From the NCBI GenBank assembly GCA_946885915.1, contig CAMPHF010000006.1:141208-205207 (forward strand): a DNA stretch of 64,000 nt, in the 5' to 3' direction. A program made the translations under genes and the position numbers. The notes below the pieces were generated by a model. That model saw only the letters and a program-made list of their open reading frames with translations. It was not told the DNA's origin and did not search any database. The stretch is from an uncultured Idiomarina sp. (lineage in GTDB: Bacteria; Pseudomonadota; Gammaproteobacteria; Enterobacterales; Alteromonadaceae). Positions 17,736-25,990 of the stretch are shown piece by piece. Each line of letters begins with the position of its first letter. Position 1 is the first letter of the stretch.

Positions 17736-18330
17736 CACCAGCCCCCACAATAAATCTAATGGTTCCAATTGGCTCACCATCGATTATTAATTGGTTTACG
17801 CTAAACTTTTCAGTAAATACACGCACCGATCTTACCGTTAGTTCATTATAAGTTATCGGCAACGCACGCTGTAACTCAAGCTGACCAAACAACCATTTAC
17901 CCTGCGTGGGCTTCGCCAGTTTGTTATTCAGCATTTTGGTCAGTGCTACGGCCGTTTCTATCGTCGTAAATGGGTAATCAATTTCTACTTGCTGTACCTT
18001 TAGGGTAGTCACTTGGTCATTTGCGGGTATCGCGAAACGCTCAAGTTCGTCTTCAGGATAAGCATAGCTCTGTGTGACTACTATTTCCGTCGGTACGAGC
18101 CAGACCGAGGTTGATACTGTTGGCGATAGCAAGTTGGCCTCACAAGCGAACTGAGCATTCTCAGGCGGATGGTCAACGATTTTCAACTGATGCGCTGTCG
18201 GCTGTCTAAACGCCACTTTTCTCACCCATGCATCTTTGCCAAGCTGCTGTCGCGCATAAGTTGTTAAGGCGTTAAACATATCCGTGCCATGTACATATCG
18301 ACGAGAACCTTTGAACTTAAAAGTCTGCAT
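17722..18330 (-). CDS. Unrecognised protein of the ACP/KAS sugar-acylation module
   Basis: A 202-residue protein that I do not recognise. The start MQTFKFKGSRRYVHG at 18330 is preferred because it follows an AAGG site and avoids overlap with the acyltransferase gene 8 bases upstream; a longer reading adds 14 residues. No signal peptide or membrane segment is visible. The alternation of strands and one long helix near TAVALTKMLNNKLA, with the N-terminal RYVHGTDMFNAL, loosely recalls hot-dog folds that act on acyl thioesters, but this is only a resemblance. It sits between the acyltransferase and the KAS III-like gene, so a step on an ACP-bound acyl chain is a reasonable guess. Confidence 0.6.
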   Translation of the reverse strand: MQTFKFKGSRRYVHGTDMFNALTTYARQQLGKDAWVRKVAFRQPTAHQLKIVDHPPENAQFACEANLLSPTVSTSVWLVPTEIVVTQSYAYPEDELERFAIPANDQVTTLKVQQVEIDYPFTTIETAVALTKMLNNKLAKPTQGKWLFGQLELQRALPITYNELTVRSVRVFTEKFSVNQLIIDGEPIGTIRFIVGAGDVWN

Positions 18331-18338
18331 GTGAAACC

Positions 18339-18977
18339 TTATTTTATCCGGCGTGCTGGATTGCCGATCCATGTCGAATTCAATGGCATATCTTTCAGCG
18401 CGGCACTGCCAGCAGAAAGCGTCGAAAATGCCCCTACTTTGAGTCGATCTCGAACCACCGCATTGGGTGCAATATGTACACCTGTCTCTAGTTCTGCATA
18501 GCCACAGATTGTCGTATTCGGTCCTAAATCAACACAGTCTGCTATTTGTGCGTCATGCCCAACATTGGCTCCTGCTCGGATAAAGCAGTGATCACCAATC
18601 TTCACCATCGGTTGAATTGTCGCGAATGCACACACGACGTTACCTACGCCTAACACTACATCATCACTAATCGCACTATAAGGATGAATTAAATTCGCCC
18701 AACGCTCGTTCGGGATTTCAAGTTGTTGCAAACGCTCCCGCCGTTCATGCATTTTTCCAACGGACAGAATCGCTTGGACAAATAAAGTATCAGCGGGTAA
18801 CGAGCGCCAGTTATCGGGTCTATCAATGACTTCAAAGTCACCAATTCGGGTTCCGCGCGGTAAGTTATCATTCAGAAAACCAACGACATTAATGTCGTCT
18901 CCCGCCATACGCCGAGCTGCAGCGACTGCTGCTGCTACCATACCGTTACCTGGCCCACCAATGATTGCAATGTTCAT
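18339..18977 (-). CDS. PglD/NeuD-like acyltransferase with left-handed beta helix
   Basis: A 212-residue sugar acyltransferase. Residues 1-85 form a Rossmann-like N-terminal domain (MNIAIIGGPGNGMVAAAV), and residues 95-205 are hexapeptide repeats of the left-handed beta helix (LGVGNVVCAFATIQPMVKIG, AGANVGHDAQIADCVDLGPN). The catalytic base is expected to be the His in NVGHDA. Relatives (PglD, NeuD) N- or O-acylate amino sugars. No GNAT-type PseH is visible in the locus, so this enzyme may acylate the C4 amine of the PseC product or decorate the final sugar. It begins 8 bases after pseG. Confidence 0.8.
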   Translation of the reverse strand: MNIAIIGGPGNGMVAAAVAAARRMAGDDINVVGFLNDNLPRGTRIGDFEVIDRPDNWRSLPADTLFVQAILSVGKMHERRERLQQLEIPNERWANLIHPYSAISDDVVLGVGNVVCAFATIQPMVKIGDHCFIRAGANVGHDAQIADCVDLGPNTTICGYAELETGVHIAPNAVVRDRLKVGAFSTLSAGSAALKDMPLNSTWIGNPARRIK

Positions 18978-18985
18978 CTCTAACC

Positions 18986-20122
18986 TTAATCGTCAGTTGT
19001 TGTTGCCATGGTTCGAATGACATGCTCAAACCATGCCGGTGTCGCCAACGCGGGCATTAAATCTCGCATCTGCTCTTGCTGTTGCCCCCAAAGATTGGGG
19101 GCTGAGAGAACTTCACTAACACGCAGGGTAAGTTGCTCATGACCCAATGCCCCGAGCTCCCCAAGATAAAAAATACAGTTTCGCTCAGCCAGTTGCGCCG
19201 CTTGCTCAAGTTGATTCTCAGCAATCGCAATAACAATGCTGGGAAGGCGTAATGCGATTCGCTCCCAAGCCATCGTTCCGCCGGCGCCAATGGCAAGATC
19301 GGCCTGACGCATCAGGGTGGCTACATTGCTAATTTGACGATGCAGCCGAATGTTGTCAGCACTTGCTACCTTCTGCTTCAGCTCTTGCCAAAAAGGATAA
19401 GCAGCACCCACCACGATATCTATCTGTACCTCAATAGAAACCTGTTGTGCGGCATCAAGCAATGCAGCAAGACTGATTCCGGTTGCATTATCCGCGTCAC
19501 TTCCACCAAACGCTATCAGGATGCGGTAGCCACTTTGCTTCGCCTCAACTTGTCTGGCGCCATTTAACGCTTCGTTGCCATAGAACTCGTCACGGAGCAG
19601 TACCTGCTGCGGACCCAAAAAAATCTTGCTTGCCAACGGTAATTTGGCACGCCAAAAATTCTCTCCATTGGGGCGTAACGTCGTATCAACTAAAACATCA
19701 CATTCCAATGCACGATCACCAAGTCCATCGATCACGATAATTTTCGCTTGGGTCGCCTTTTTCACTAGCCTATGCCACTTAGCATCAATGGCGAAATGAT
19801 CGACGAGTAGCCAGTGCGATTCAGCCTGGGAATACTGCTTGATGGCAGCAATCGTTGCCGCTGCATCATCCTCACGCGAAGCACCAAGCCAACCTGCATG
19901 TGCACACCAGTCAGCTTGATATTGATTCGCAACCGGCAGCTCAATGACCGCAAAACCTGCGGCACGCAGGACAGTGAGTTGATCGCCCAGATTCGGTCGG
20001 CTGATAAATACGACATCAACCTGCAGCTGGTTAAATTTTTGGGCAATAGCTAGACAACGCATAACATGCCCAGCGCCAATACTGCGGGAGCTATCTACTC
20101 TGACAAAAAGTAAGCGCGCCAT
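18986..20122 (-). CDS. pseG: PseG-like UDP-sugar hydrolase
   Basis: PseG removes UDP from the 2,4-diacetamido-2,4,6-trideoxy-altropyranose precursor. The 378-residue protein starts at ATG 20122, in a TAATG overlap with the pseF stop. It begins MARLLFVRVDSSRSIGAGHVMRCLAIA; the glycine-rich GAGHVMRCLALA loop with catalytic His is diagnostic of PseG, which has a GT-B fold like MurG. The C-terminal domain contains RILIAFGGSDADNATG and ADLAIGAGGTMAWERIALRLPSIVI. No fused GNAT (PseH) domain follows, in contrast to some PseG-PseH fusions. Confidence 0.88.
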   Translation of the reverse strand: MARLLFVRVDSSRSIGAGHVMRCLAIAQKFNQLQVDVVFISRPNLGDQLTVLRAAGFAVIELPVANQYQADWCAHAGWLGASREDDAAATIAAIKQYSQAESHWLLVDHFAIDAKWHRLVKKATQAKIIVIDGLGDRALECDVLVDTTLRPNGENFWRAKLPLASKIFLGPQQVLLRDEFYGNEALNGARQVEAKQSGYRILIAFGGSDADNATGISLAALLDAAQQVSIEVQIDIVVGAAYPFWQELKQKVASADNIRLHRQISNVATLMRQADLAIGAGGTMAWERIALRLPSIVIAIAENQLEQAAQLAERNCIFYLGELGALGHEQLTLRVSEVLSAPNLWGQQQEQMRDLMPALATPAWFEHVIRTMATTTDD

Positions 20123-20826
20123 TACTGTCGCTGCCAAGCTTCGAATAGCAGTTCGGCAAATTCCCAGTCCTCAAGAGTATCAATATCTTGAACCCGCTTT
20201 CGAGGGAGTTGATAAGCTAAACCATGCTCTGAAAACATCGGCAAATCTGTCGCAAATGCCGCAGCAGACCCCCAATAAAACTGACCTGCATCATGGTATG
20301 CTTCTATCAGATCCTGGGAACGAGTGCTCCGGTATTGCTCATTAAACATCTTCACCGAGCCATCATCTTCAAGTTGCAGCGCACGTTGAATGGGAAACGC
20401 ATAGCTCGTGACTGAAAAGCAAAAACTCTTTTTGCTCGCGCGCCAGCGGTCAAATGCCTGCTTAACAACGTCTCCGGTTAAAAACGGCGCCGTCGCGTAT
20501 ATGCAACAAATTGCCGTTTGTCTATCGATGAGCGTCTCGTCTGCAGCTAAAATATAATTCACCGCATGATGCATCACGGCTCTGGTTGTCGCCGTATCGT
20601 TGGCTAATTCAGGGGGGCGAATGAAAGGCGTTTGGGCACCATATTGGCGAGCCACTGCCGCAATTTCCGAGTCATCTGTAGAGACAATAACGTCGCTAAA
20701 ACAGCCACTAGCAAAGGCCGCTTCTATCGACCAAGCAATCATTGGTTTACCCGCGAAAAATTTAATATTTTTGCGCGGAATACGTTTACTGCCGCCGCGG
20801 GCGGGAATAACCGCGATGGCTTTCAT
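20122..20826 (-). CDS. pseF: Pseudaminic acid cytidylyltransferase
   Basis: CMP-nonulosonate synthetase of 234 residues that activates pseudaminic acid with CTP. The N terminus MKAIAVIPARGGSKRIPRKNI is the CMP-sugar synthetase nucleotide-binding loop. Further motifs are GKPMIAWSIEAA, VIVSTDDSEIAAVARQYGA and the C-terminal DIDTLEDWEFAELLFEA typical of PseF. Its ATG overlaps the pseC stop (ATGA), and its stop overlaps the pseG start, so translation of the three is coupled. Confidence 0.93.
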   Translation of the reverse strand: MKAIAVIPARGGSKRIPRKNIKFFAGKPMIAWSIEAAFASGCFSDVIVSTDDSEIAAVARQYGAQTPFIRPPELANDTATTRAVMHHAVNYILAADETLIDRQTAICCIYATAPFLTGDVVKQAFDRWRASKKSFCFSVTSYAFPIQRALQLEDDGSVKMFNEQYRSTRSQDLIEAYHDAGQFYWGSAAAFATDLPMFSEHGLAYQLPRKRVQDIDTLEDWEFAELLFEAWQRQ

Positions 20827-21998
20827 AGCAACTCCAATGACCGTAACCCTTCCTCTATCATTCGGATCACGTAGTCTTGTTGGCTATCAGTGAGGGTTGG
20901 ATACAAAGGCAGGCTAATGGCTGTTTCATAGTACTGAATGGCCGCTGGGAACTGTTCTGGTGTAAAGCCGAGCGCTCGATAATATGGCTGAGTGTGTACC
21001 GGAATATAATGCACATTCACACCAATATCCGCCTGCCTCAGCTTATCAAACAACTGCTTCCGAAGCGCAGTACCATTGGCCGCAGTAATACAAATGACAA
21101 ATAAGTGATAAGCCGAGTGATACTCAGTTGGTTGATACTGACAACTTAGGGGCCAATCCTTAAATGCGCTCAAGTAGCGCTTTGCCAACTCATGTCGACG
21201 CTCAATATAGCTGGCTAACCGTTGCAATTGACTGAGCCCTAGCGCGGCTTGTAATTCTGTCATCCGATAGTTGTAGCCAAGCGTAAGCTGCTGATAATAC
21301 CAATCACCCTCAGAGTCCTGCGTCATACGCTGCTGATCACGGGTAATACCATGACTACGAAGATCTTGCATCCGCTGAGCTAATAATTGGTTGTTGGTTG
21401 TGGCAACGCCTCCCTCCGCCGAGGTGATTATTTTCACCGGATGAAAGCTAAATACTGTGATATCGCTGTACTGGCTATTACCAATTGGCATATTTTTATA
21501 ACGAGCACCAATCGCGTGAGATGCGTCCTCAATGAGCGCCACTTCATAGTCGGTGCAAAGTTCAGCAATAGTTGCCAGATCACAAGGCAAACCAGCGAAG
21601 TGCACAACAATAAGCACTTTAGGTAAAGTACCCGTTTGCTTAGCCTGTGCAAATTTAACTGCAAGCTGTTGCGGACAAAGATTAAAGGTGCGAGGACAGA
21701 TATCGACAAAATCAACCGTAGCGCCACAATAACGAGCACAATTTGCAGATGCGACAAAGGTGTTGGGAGAAGTCCAGACAATGTCGTTAGGCCCAACTTC
21801 TAGTGCCATGCAAGCTAAATGTAACGCCGATGTCGCGCTATTTACCGCGACCGCATAGCTTGCATCAACCGTTTCTGCTATTGCTCGCTCAAACGATGGC
21901 ACCACTGGTCCTTGCGTCAGCAAGTCCGATTCTAGGACGGCCACAACGGCATCAATATCTGCCTGCTGAATATCTTGACGCCCATAGGGGATGGTCAT
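20823..21998 (-). CDS. pseC: UDP-4-amino-4,6-dideoxy-L-AltNAc transaminase
   Basis: PLP-dependent aminotransferase of the DegT/DnrJ/EryC1 family, 391 residues, acting on the PseB product. The start MTIPYGRQDIQQADIDAVV is characteristic of PseC. Motifs include EDASHAIGARYKN and the PLP lysine in FHPVKIITSAEGG, followed by GYNYRMTELQAALGLSQL. It lies 2 bases after pseB. Confidence 0.93.
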   Translation of the reverse strand: MTIPYGRQDIQQADIDAVVAVLESDLLTQGPVVPSFERAIAETVDASYAVAVNSATSALHLACMALEVGPNDIVWTSPNTFVASANCARYCGATVDFVDICPRTFNLCPQQLAVKFAQAKQTGTLPKVLIVVHFAGLPCDLATIAELCTDYEVALIEDASHAIGARYKNMPIGNSQYSDITVFSFHPVKIITSAEGGVATTNNQLLAQRMQDLRSHGITRDQQRMTQDSEGDWYYQQLTLGYNYRMTELQAALGLSQLQRLASYIERRHELAKRYLSAFKDWPLSCQYQPTEYHSAYHLFVICITAANGTALRKQLFDKLRQADIGVNVHYIPVHTQPYYRALGFTPEQFPAAIQYYETAISLPLYPTLTDSQQDYVIRMIEEGLRSLELL

Positions 21999-22000
21999 GG

Positions 22001-22999
22001 CTAAATTTTCCCAATCATGTCTTGGTTGTCATCTATCCATTGCTGTAACGCTGCCGTCGTCATCCACTCGGAGTTGTTATCGCTCGAATAGATAAAACCA
22101 TCTTCAACCTTGGTTCCCTGTTTAATTCTTCGCGGGCAAGTTGCCCAGCTATGTATCGGCGGTAAAATTTTGAAGTAATCGCCATATTCGTAGGTGGTAT
22201 GTGAATCTTCTTCGCTAATCATTTGCTCGTGCAGCTTTTCACCTGGGCGAATGCCGATGGTCTTGAGTTCAGCATTTGGTGCTATCACTTTTGCAAGATC
22301 GATAACTTTCATTGAAGGGATCTTTTTAACGTAAATTTCCCCCCCCACCATGTCATCAAATGCATGCCAAACTAATTCAACGCCTTGCTCAAGAGAAATC
22401 ATAAACCTTGTCATGCGATCGTCTGTGATCGGTAGCTCACCTTTATCTTTTATCGACATAAAAAAGGGAATAACAGAACCACGCGACCCCATGACGTTTC
22501 CGTACCTAACCACTGAAAAGCTGGTTCCATGGGCGCCAGAATAAGAGTTTGAAGCGACAAAAAGCTTATCTGACGCAAGCTTAGTTGCGCCATATAAATT
22601 CACCGGACTGCTCGCCTTATCAGTAGATAAAGCCACTACCCGCTTGACGCCTTGATCAATACACGCGTCAATAACATTCATGGCGCCATTAATGTTAGTT
22701 TTAATACACTCGAATGGGTTGTACTCCGCAGTCGGAACAATTTTGGTTGCGGCAGCATGGACTACGTAATCAACGCCTTGCAAAGCACGGTACAAACGGT
22801 CTTTATCTCGGACATCACCAATAAAGAAGCGTACGCGTTTATCATCACCATAAAGCTTCGCCATTTCCCACTGCTTCATTTCATCGCGTGAAAATATAAT
22901 GAGCTTTTCGGGATTATATTTGGCCAGTGTCATAGGAACGAATTTATGTCCGAACGATCCCGTACCACCGGTAACCAATATCGTTGAATTATTTAGCAT
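22001..22999 (-). CDS. pseB: UDP-GlcNAc 4,6-dehydratase (inverting)
   Basis: First enzyme of the pseudaminic acid pathway, 332 residues, of the extended SDR family. NAD(P) binding loop TGGTGSFGHKF is at residues 10-20, and RDEMKQWEMAK and the catalytic region with VNLYGATKLASDKLF follow. The MTRFMISLEQGVELVWHAFDD and GIRPGEKLHEQMISEED signatures are those of the PseB/FlaA1 type. It heads the pse operon, separated from maf by 51 bases in which I see no clear promoter or terminator. Confidence 0.94.
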   Translation of the reverse strand: MLNNSTILVTGGTGSFGHKFVPMTLAKYNPEKLIIFSRDEMKQWEMAKLYGDDKRVRFFIGDVRDKDRLYRALQGVDYVVHAAATKIVPTAEYNPFECIKTNINGAMNVIDACIDQGVKRVVALSTDKASSPVNLYGATKLASDKLFVASNSYSGAHGTSFSVVRYGNVMGSRGSVIPFFMSIKDKGELPITDDRMTRFMISLEQGVELVWHAFDDMVGGEIYVKKIPSMKVIDLAKVIAPNAELKTIGIRPGEKLHEQMISEEDSHTTYEYGDYFKILPPIHSWATCPRRIKQGTKVEDGFIYSSDNNSEWMTTAALQQWIDDNQDMIGKI

Positions 23000-23050
23000 A
23001 AGCGCCTCAAAGTGACTGGCTAATCTATCAAATTTTATTCAAAGCAATAA

Positions 23051-25135
23051 CTATGCCGAGTTTGACGATGGTGGTTCCCAACCCATGGTACATTTCTCTA
23101 ACCAGTCCTTTGCAAAATTTTGTCGTGCCGTTTCAATAAACTCTATCCACACCGCTAACGTTCGATTGAATGCCTCAACACATTGTTTTTCATCGTTGTT
23201 TATAAAAAGCAACGTGATAAGCGGACAATGGAAATACAGCAACTCACCCTCTAAAACATAATGCAGATGTGATAACCAAGTATTTCGATGTGAGTATAAA
23301 TAGCGTGCTTGACGACGCAGGTTATCCAACGCCTCAGCCCGGGTATGGATCGGTTCTTGGCAAATCGTCAAAAGATCGACGCAGATACGCTCGAAGTGAT
23401 CTAACCGGATGAAGCTCTCAAAATCATCGAATTGGAAGTGATCAAACCGCGATTTAATAAAATCTACAACTTCAGGCTTTTCGAAAGTCACTTGGTCAGG
23501 TAATACATTTTGTATGGCTACTGGGGTAGCGTGCTCAATTCTTGCGCCATCACCAACGTTGTAACAATGCGCATCAGCAAATGGCACCATACCTAATAAA
23601 CGTCCCATCTGGCGACATGACATCGCGAGTAGTTTGGAAGTCTGTACCTTGCCACCAAAATTGCCGGGTAAATATTGAACCCCAGGCTTTGGCTGCCATT
23701 GATTGAACGTTCCAGAGTAATAATCGCTCTTCGCTGAATGGTGACGTCCATCCGGAGCATAGCCATTATCCACACCAAATAAATAGACTTGTTTGAAGCC
23801 CAAGCTCAGCACGAACGACAACGCGGTGTTCGAAACCATCGGATTACACAACGGAAGGTACCGCAACGTAGTCCGAAGTTGCTTATTCATTACGCGATTG
23901 AGTAGGTCCCCCCCCGCATCGACTCCCTTTCCAGCCATGCCAACCCAGCCATACAAGTCCACGGCATCAGGGTAAATTAAGTTTACTGTTAGTAAATTTA
24001 AGTCGCGATAGTACTCCACTGGGAGCGTATGCATTAGCACATCGTACGTAATCTTGGGACGCTCTATCAGCACATGGAAGTCCGCACGAATACCATAATT
24101 TACCAACGATTTAAGTGCCGTTCCGGCAGCAACAATAATTGCCTTATCTTGGCTATCTTTAAGAAACTGGGCAGCTTCATCAAGTGAGGGGCCGTTGCCA
24201 ATAATGTATACCGGAACATCTGAGTAAGGATGTCGTTTTTCCGAACCATTTCTTAGCGAGTTTATACCTCGTTGGGTATTCAGAACCGTATGCGCCAGAG
24301 CGGTGGTTGAATCATTATAAAACCCATACCCGCCATGCATTTCGAATAACCGAGTACGAAACTCATTCACTAACTCTGCCGTTTCACGGTTTACGTAGTG
24401 CTGATAACAAAAACATTTAGTGACTGAATACGGACCAATATCCTGACTCACGCGATATAGATCGTCGATGAAGTCACGATAACTCGCACCTAAATGAAAA
24501 ACTAAAACGCCATGCTGTTCATCAATAGTTTCAATCCAGGTGGCCCAATCGATGCAGAATAAACTGGCGTAAAAGTTCTCAAATTGCGGTTCAATAATAT
24601 ACCAATAGTCGAATTGCACACGGTCTGACAACAACGGCAGGTGATACCCTAACCCAACCCCAAACACCACCGCGGTAGGGAACCGAGAAGGCATTTCGGT
24701 TAACTTTTCATATTCTCCGGCTGATTTTATCGAGCTGCCAAGCTTACGCAGAAATTGCATATGTAATCTTTGATCGTCGCTCGGTGCATTCGCATAATGG
24801 GAGAAATCAATGTGCGTGATTTTTGGGTCTTGGATTGCCTCGTTAACCTGAGTCTCGGCATCACGCAGAGGGTTCTGGCTATATAGCGGCGCTTTGGTTG
24901 TTGCCTCTTTTATATTCCCATGCCCCGATTCCGTCACATATAACTCAAGCGGGCTTGCCGTCGTAAAGCTTTGGATTTCGTCAAAGATTTCTGGAAAGTA
25001 CTGTTTGAATGCCGCTAGATTTCGTTCAAACCTTGGCTGCGCTTCACGGGAAAAAGCTTGTTCACGCAATACTTGCGCCTCAGCTTCGTTCACCTGTTTT
25101 AAAATTTCATCATACTTGTCAGTATCTTGGGACAT
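23051..25135 (-). CDS. maf: Maf-family (DUF115) flagellin nonulosonic acid transferase
   Basis: A 694-residue protein of the motility accessory factor family. Such proteins transfer pseudaminic or legionaminic acid to Ser/Thr of flagellin. The central DUF115 domain begins near residue 308 with DVPVYIIGNGPSLDEAAQFL, followed by IIVAAGTALKSLVNYGIRADFHVLIE and the VYLFGVDNGYAPDGRHHSAKSDYY stretch. The N-terminal part (to about residue 300) is the family-specific extension. Its place between the flagellin/fliS genes and the pse operon supports the assignment. Preceded by a terminator after the fliT-like gene, so it probably has its own promoter in the short gap 25136-25182. Confidence 0.88.
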   Translation of the reverse strand: MSQDTDKYDEILKQVNEAEAQVLREQAFSREAQPRFERNLAAFKQYFPEIFDEIQSFTTASPLELYVTESGHGNIKEATTKAPLYSQNPLRDAETQVNEAIQDPKITHIDFSHYANAPSDDQRLHMQFLRKLGSSIKSAGEYEKLTEMPSRFPTAVVFGVGLGYHLPLLSDRVQFDYWYIIEPQFENFYASLFCIDWATWIETIDEQHGVLVFHLGASYRDFIDDLYRVSQDIGPYSVTKCFCYQHYVNRETAELVNEFRTRLFEMHGGYGFYNDSTTALAHTVLNTQRGINSLRNGSEKRHPYSDVPVYIIGNGPSLDEAAQFLKDSQDKAIIVAAGTALKSLVNYGIRADFHVLIERPKITYDVLMHTLPVEYYRDLNLLTVNLIYPDAVDLYGWVGMAGKGVDAGGDLLNRVMNKQLRTTLRYLPLCNPMVSNTALSFVLSLGFKQVYLFGVDNGYAPDGRHHSAKSDYYSGTFNQWQPKPGVQYLPGNFGGKVQTSKLLAMSCRQMGRLLGMVPFADAHCYNVGDGARIEHATPVAIQNVLPDQVTFEKPEVVDFIKSRFDHFQFDDFESFIRLDHFERICVDLLTICQEPIHTRAEALDNLRRQARYLYSHRNTWLSHLHYVLEGELLYFHCPLITLLFINNDEKQCVEAFNRTLAVWIEFIETARQNFAKDWLEKCTMGWEPPSSNSA

Positions 25136-25182
25136 AGTGTCTCTTTATTTATAGATTCAAATTTAACTATAACGCCAAACAC

Positions 25183-25208
25183 AAAAAAGCCCAAGCAAGG
25201 CTTGGGCT
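25183..25208 (-). terminator. Terminator after the flaG-fliD-fliS-fliT operon
   Basis: On the minus strand: a 9-base stem AGCCCAAGC / GCTTGGGCT with a 3-base loop, followed by a run of six T. Confidence 0.8.
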
Positions 25209-25245
25209 AACCAATTAATTCTTCTGCACAACCATTCAAGGGGCT

Positions 25246-25548
25246 TTAGCGTGATGCTTTATTATGTTCCATATACTTGGCCAGCGACTGGCGATTCTTC
25301 TGTATCTTTTTAAGTCCGACGCCTAGCGACTCTACTTCGTCCAAAAACTTCTGCTGCAAACTTTCAATCACCCGTTGTGCTTGTCGAATAGCGCGTTCAG
25401 CTGGATCAGCTTCAACGCTATCATCCTCAAGTACGGCTTGCACGAGAGTAGGCAGGCGCCCGATCGCATCCTGAAGAAATTGAATGTCATCACCACGCTG
25501 TTCTATTGCGTGAAGCTGGTTTTCAAGATCTTGAAGGGCTTGCGCCAC
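25246..25548 (-). CDS. FliT-like flagellar chaperone (tentative)
   Basis: A 100-residue, almost wholly alpha-helical, charged protein. It starts with GTG at 25548 in a one-base overlap with the fliS stop, so translation is coupled to fliS. Position after flaG-fliD-fliS and size are those of FliT, a chaperone that binds the FliD cap protein. Sequence similarity to enterobacterial FliT cannot be judged by eye, so the name rests mainly on context. Confidence 0.55.
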   Translation of the reverse strand: MAQALQDLENQLHAIEQRGDDIQFLQDAIGRLPTLVQAVLEDDSVEADPAERAIRQAQRVIESLQQKFLDEVESLGVGLKKIQKNRQSLAKYMEHNKASR

Positions 25549-25979
25549 TATGCACCACTCGCAGCAGCAGGTTGCATTTTAACGAACGCCTCTTCGCGCG
25601 CGGCAACCGGTATCGCATCCCAACCCGTCTTAATTTCACGCATTAATGCAACCACTTCATCAATAATCTCTACATCATTATTTGCCGTCGCATCAACCAA
25701 CCGGTCATACATGTACAAATAGAGATCGTTCAGGTTAGCTGTCGCTTCTGCGCCAATATCACTACGCAGACTGCTGCGAAGCGATTCAATAATCGCTGAT
25801 GCTTTGGCAATTTGCTGAGCTTTCAATTCGAAATTCTTTTGTTGGATAGCGCCTTTTGCATAATTCAAACTATCAATCACACCACTCATCAACATTTGAA
25901 TAATTTGGTATGGGTCGGCACCCGCCACTCGCTCCCGCATTGAGTTCTGCGTATAGCCTTGTAGTTTCTTATTCTGCAT
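25548..25979 (-). CDS. fliS: Flagellin export chaperone FliS
   Basis: FliS binds flagellin C termini in the cytoplasm and prevents early polymerisation. The 143-residue protein has the family pattern: N-terminal LQGYTQNSMRERVAGADPYQIIQMLMSGVIDSLNYAKGAI, then EIIESLRSSL-like helix and DLNDLYLYMYDRLVDATANND. It lies 11 bases after fliD. Confidence 0.94.
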   Translation of the reverse strand: MQNKKLQGYTQNSMRERVAGADPYQIIQMLMSGVIDSLNYAKGAIQQKNFELKAQQIAKASAIIESLRSSLRSDIGAEATANLNDLYLYMYDRLVDATANNDVEIIDEVVALMREIKTGWDAIPVAAREEAFVKMQPAAASGA

Positions 25980-25990
25980 AAGGTTACCTC

